DNA of 46,503 nt from a virus: the IMG/VR virus record IMGVR_UViG_3300033571_005373, positions 1 through 46,503 of that record. The stretch is one strand, 5' to 3'. Within the stretch, counting starts at the first letter, position 1. Every line of letters starts with the position of its first letter. Both the position numbers and the translations under genes were made by a program. The notes under the pieces were generated by a model, which had not been told where the DNA came from, made no database searches, and worked only from the letters and a program-made list of their open reading frames with translations. Below are positions 46,437 through 46,503 of the stretch, piece after piece.

Positions 46437-46503
46437 TAGTTCTCCTTTACTAGGTTGTACAGCATTAGCTCAAAGTTAGTGGCATCTCCGTCATTGTCAA
46501 ACC
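46436..46503 (-). CDS. Small protein, C-terminal part (partial)
   Basis: The reading frame runs from the right edge to a TAA overlapping the next start (TAATG). The visible 21 residues include FDNDGDATNFELMLYNLVKE. The start lies beyond the window. It continues the leftward operon of tiny genes. Confidence 0.5.
   Translation of the reverse strand, partial: FDNDGDATNFELMLYNLVKEN

Noticed and set aside
1-46503. CRISPR arrays, tRNA genes, integrase or repressor
   Set aside because: No regularly spaced repeats, cloverleaf patterns or recombinase motifs were seen; the only iterated repeats are the three iteron-like copies near 20163 and short coding repeats.

Overview
The window is part of a genome of a lytic-looking, contractile-tailed bacteriophage (myovirus type). 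The evidence is a complete run of tail sheath, tail tube, tape measure, hub, baseplate wedge and tail protein I genes, followed by a phage replication and recombination module. Two WhiB-like Fe-S regulators (32282-32695 and 43941-44222) are a family confined to Actinobacteria and their phages, so the host is very probably an actinobacterium. The moderate GC content would suit a freshwater, low-GC actinobacterium, but that is inference. No integrase, repressor, tRNA, CRISPR array or insertion sequence was seen. Terminase, portal and capsid genes are absent and presumably lie to the left of position 1.

Layout. 1-1066: C-terminal part of a virion or fibre-like protein. 1078-3177: a train of ten very small, mostly lysine-rich genes joined by TAATG junctions, ending in a terminator (3204-3230) and a possible small structured RNA (3237-3293). 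3309-19606: tail and baseplate module in typical order: terminator-like protein, sheath, tube, chaperone-like gene with a possible frameshift extension, tape measure with an M23 peptidase domain, LysM/gp53-like protein, gpD-like hub, gp25-like, gp6/J-like, gp5-like OB protein, and a 1020-residue tail protein I-like protein carrying repeated beta modules. 19622-19894: small membrane protein. 19908-27835: replication module: initiator with an apparent internal origin, DnaC-like loader, SWIM zinc-finger protein, DnaB-like helicase, CHC2/TOPRIM primase, SNF2-type helicase, MerR-like protein and a candidate ssDNA-binding protein, closed by a strong terminator (27848-27899). 27916-35251: family A DNA polymerase, RecA-like recombinase, two small PD-(D/E)XK-type nucleases, a Cas4-like nuclease, WhiB, a NrdH-type redoxin and a RuvC-like resolvase. 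35312-35602: a phage-borne SpoVS homologue. 35639-40700: small proteins without recognised function, three of them sharing a helical repeat. 40725-43852: a nucleotidyltransferase-like protein, zinc-ribbon miniproteins, a HAD-like protein and a TGT/DpdA-like transglycosylase. 43902-43931: a hairpin between convergent operons. 43941-46503: a leftward operon of at least thirteen tiny, translationally coupled genes, including WhiB and a pyrimidine-dimer glycosylase, running off the right edge.

How it works together. The rightward transcript appears to build the tail and then supply the replisome: initiator, loader, helicase, primase and polymerase, with RecA and resolvases providing recombination-dependent replication. 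The leftward operon of tiny genes resembles the small host-takeover cassettes of lytic phages. The most interesting items are the origin-like repeats inside the initiator gene, the TGT/DpdA-like protein with a C-terminal cysteine cluster, the SpoVS homologue, the tiny lysine-rich gene train, the beta module shared by two baseplate proteins, and a WhiB whose normal CxxC is C-x8-C.
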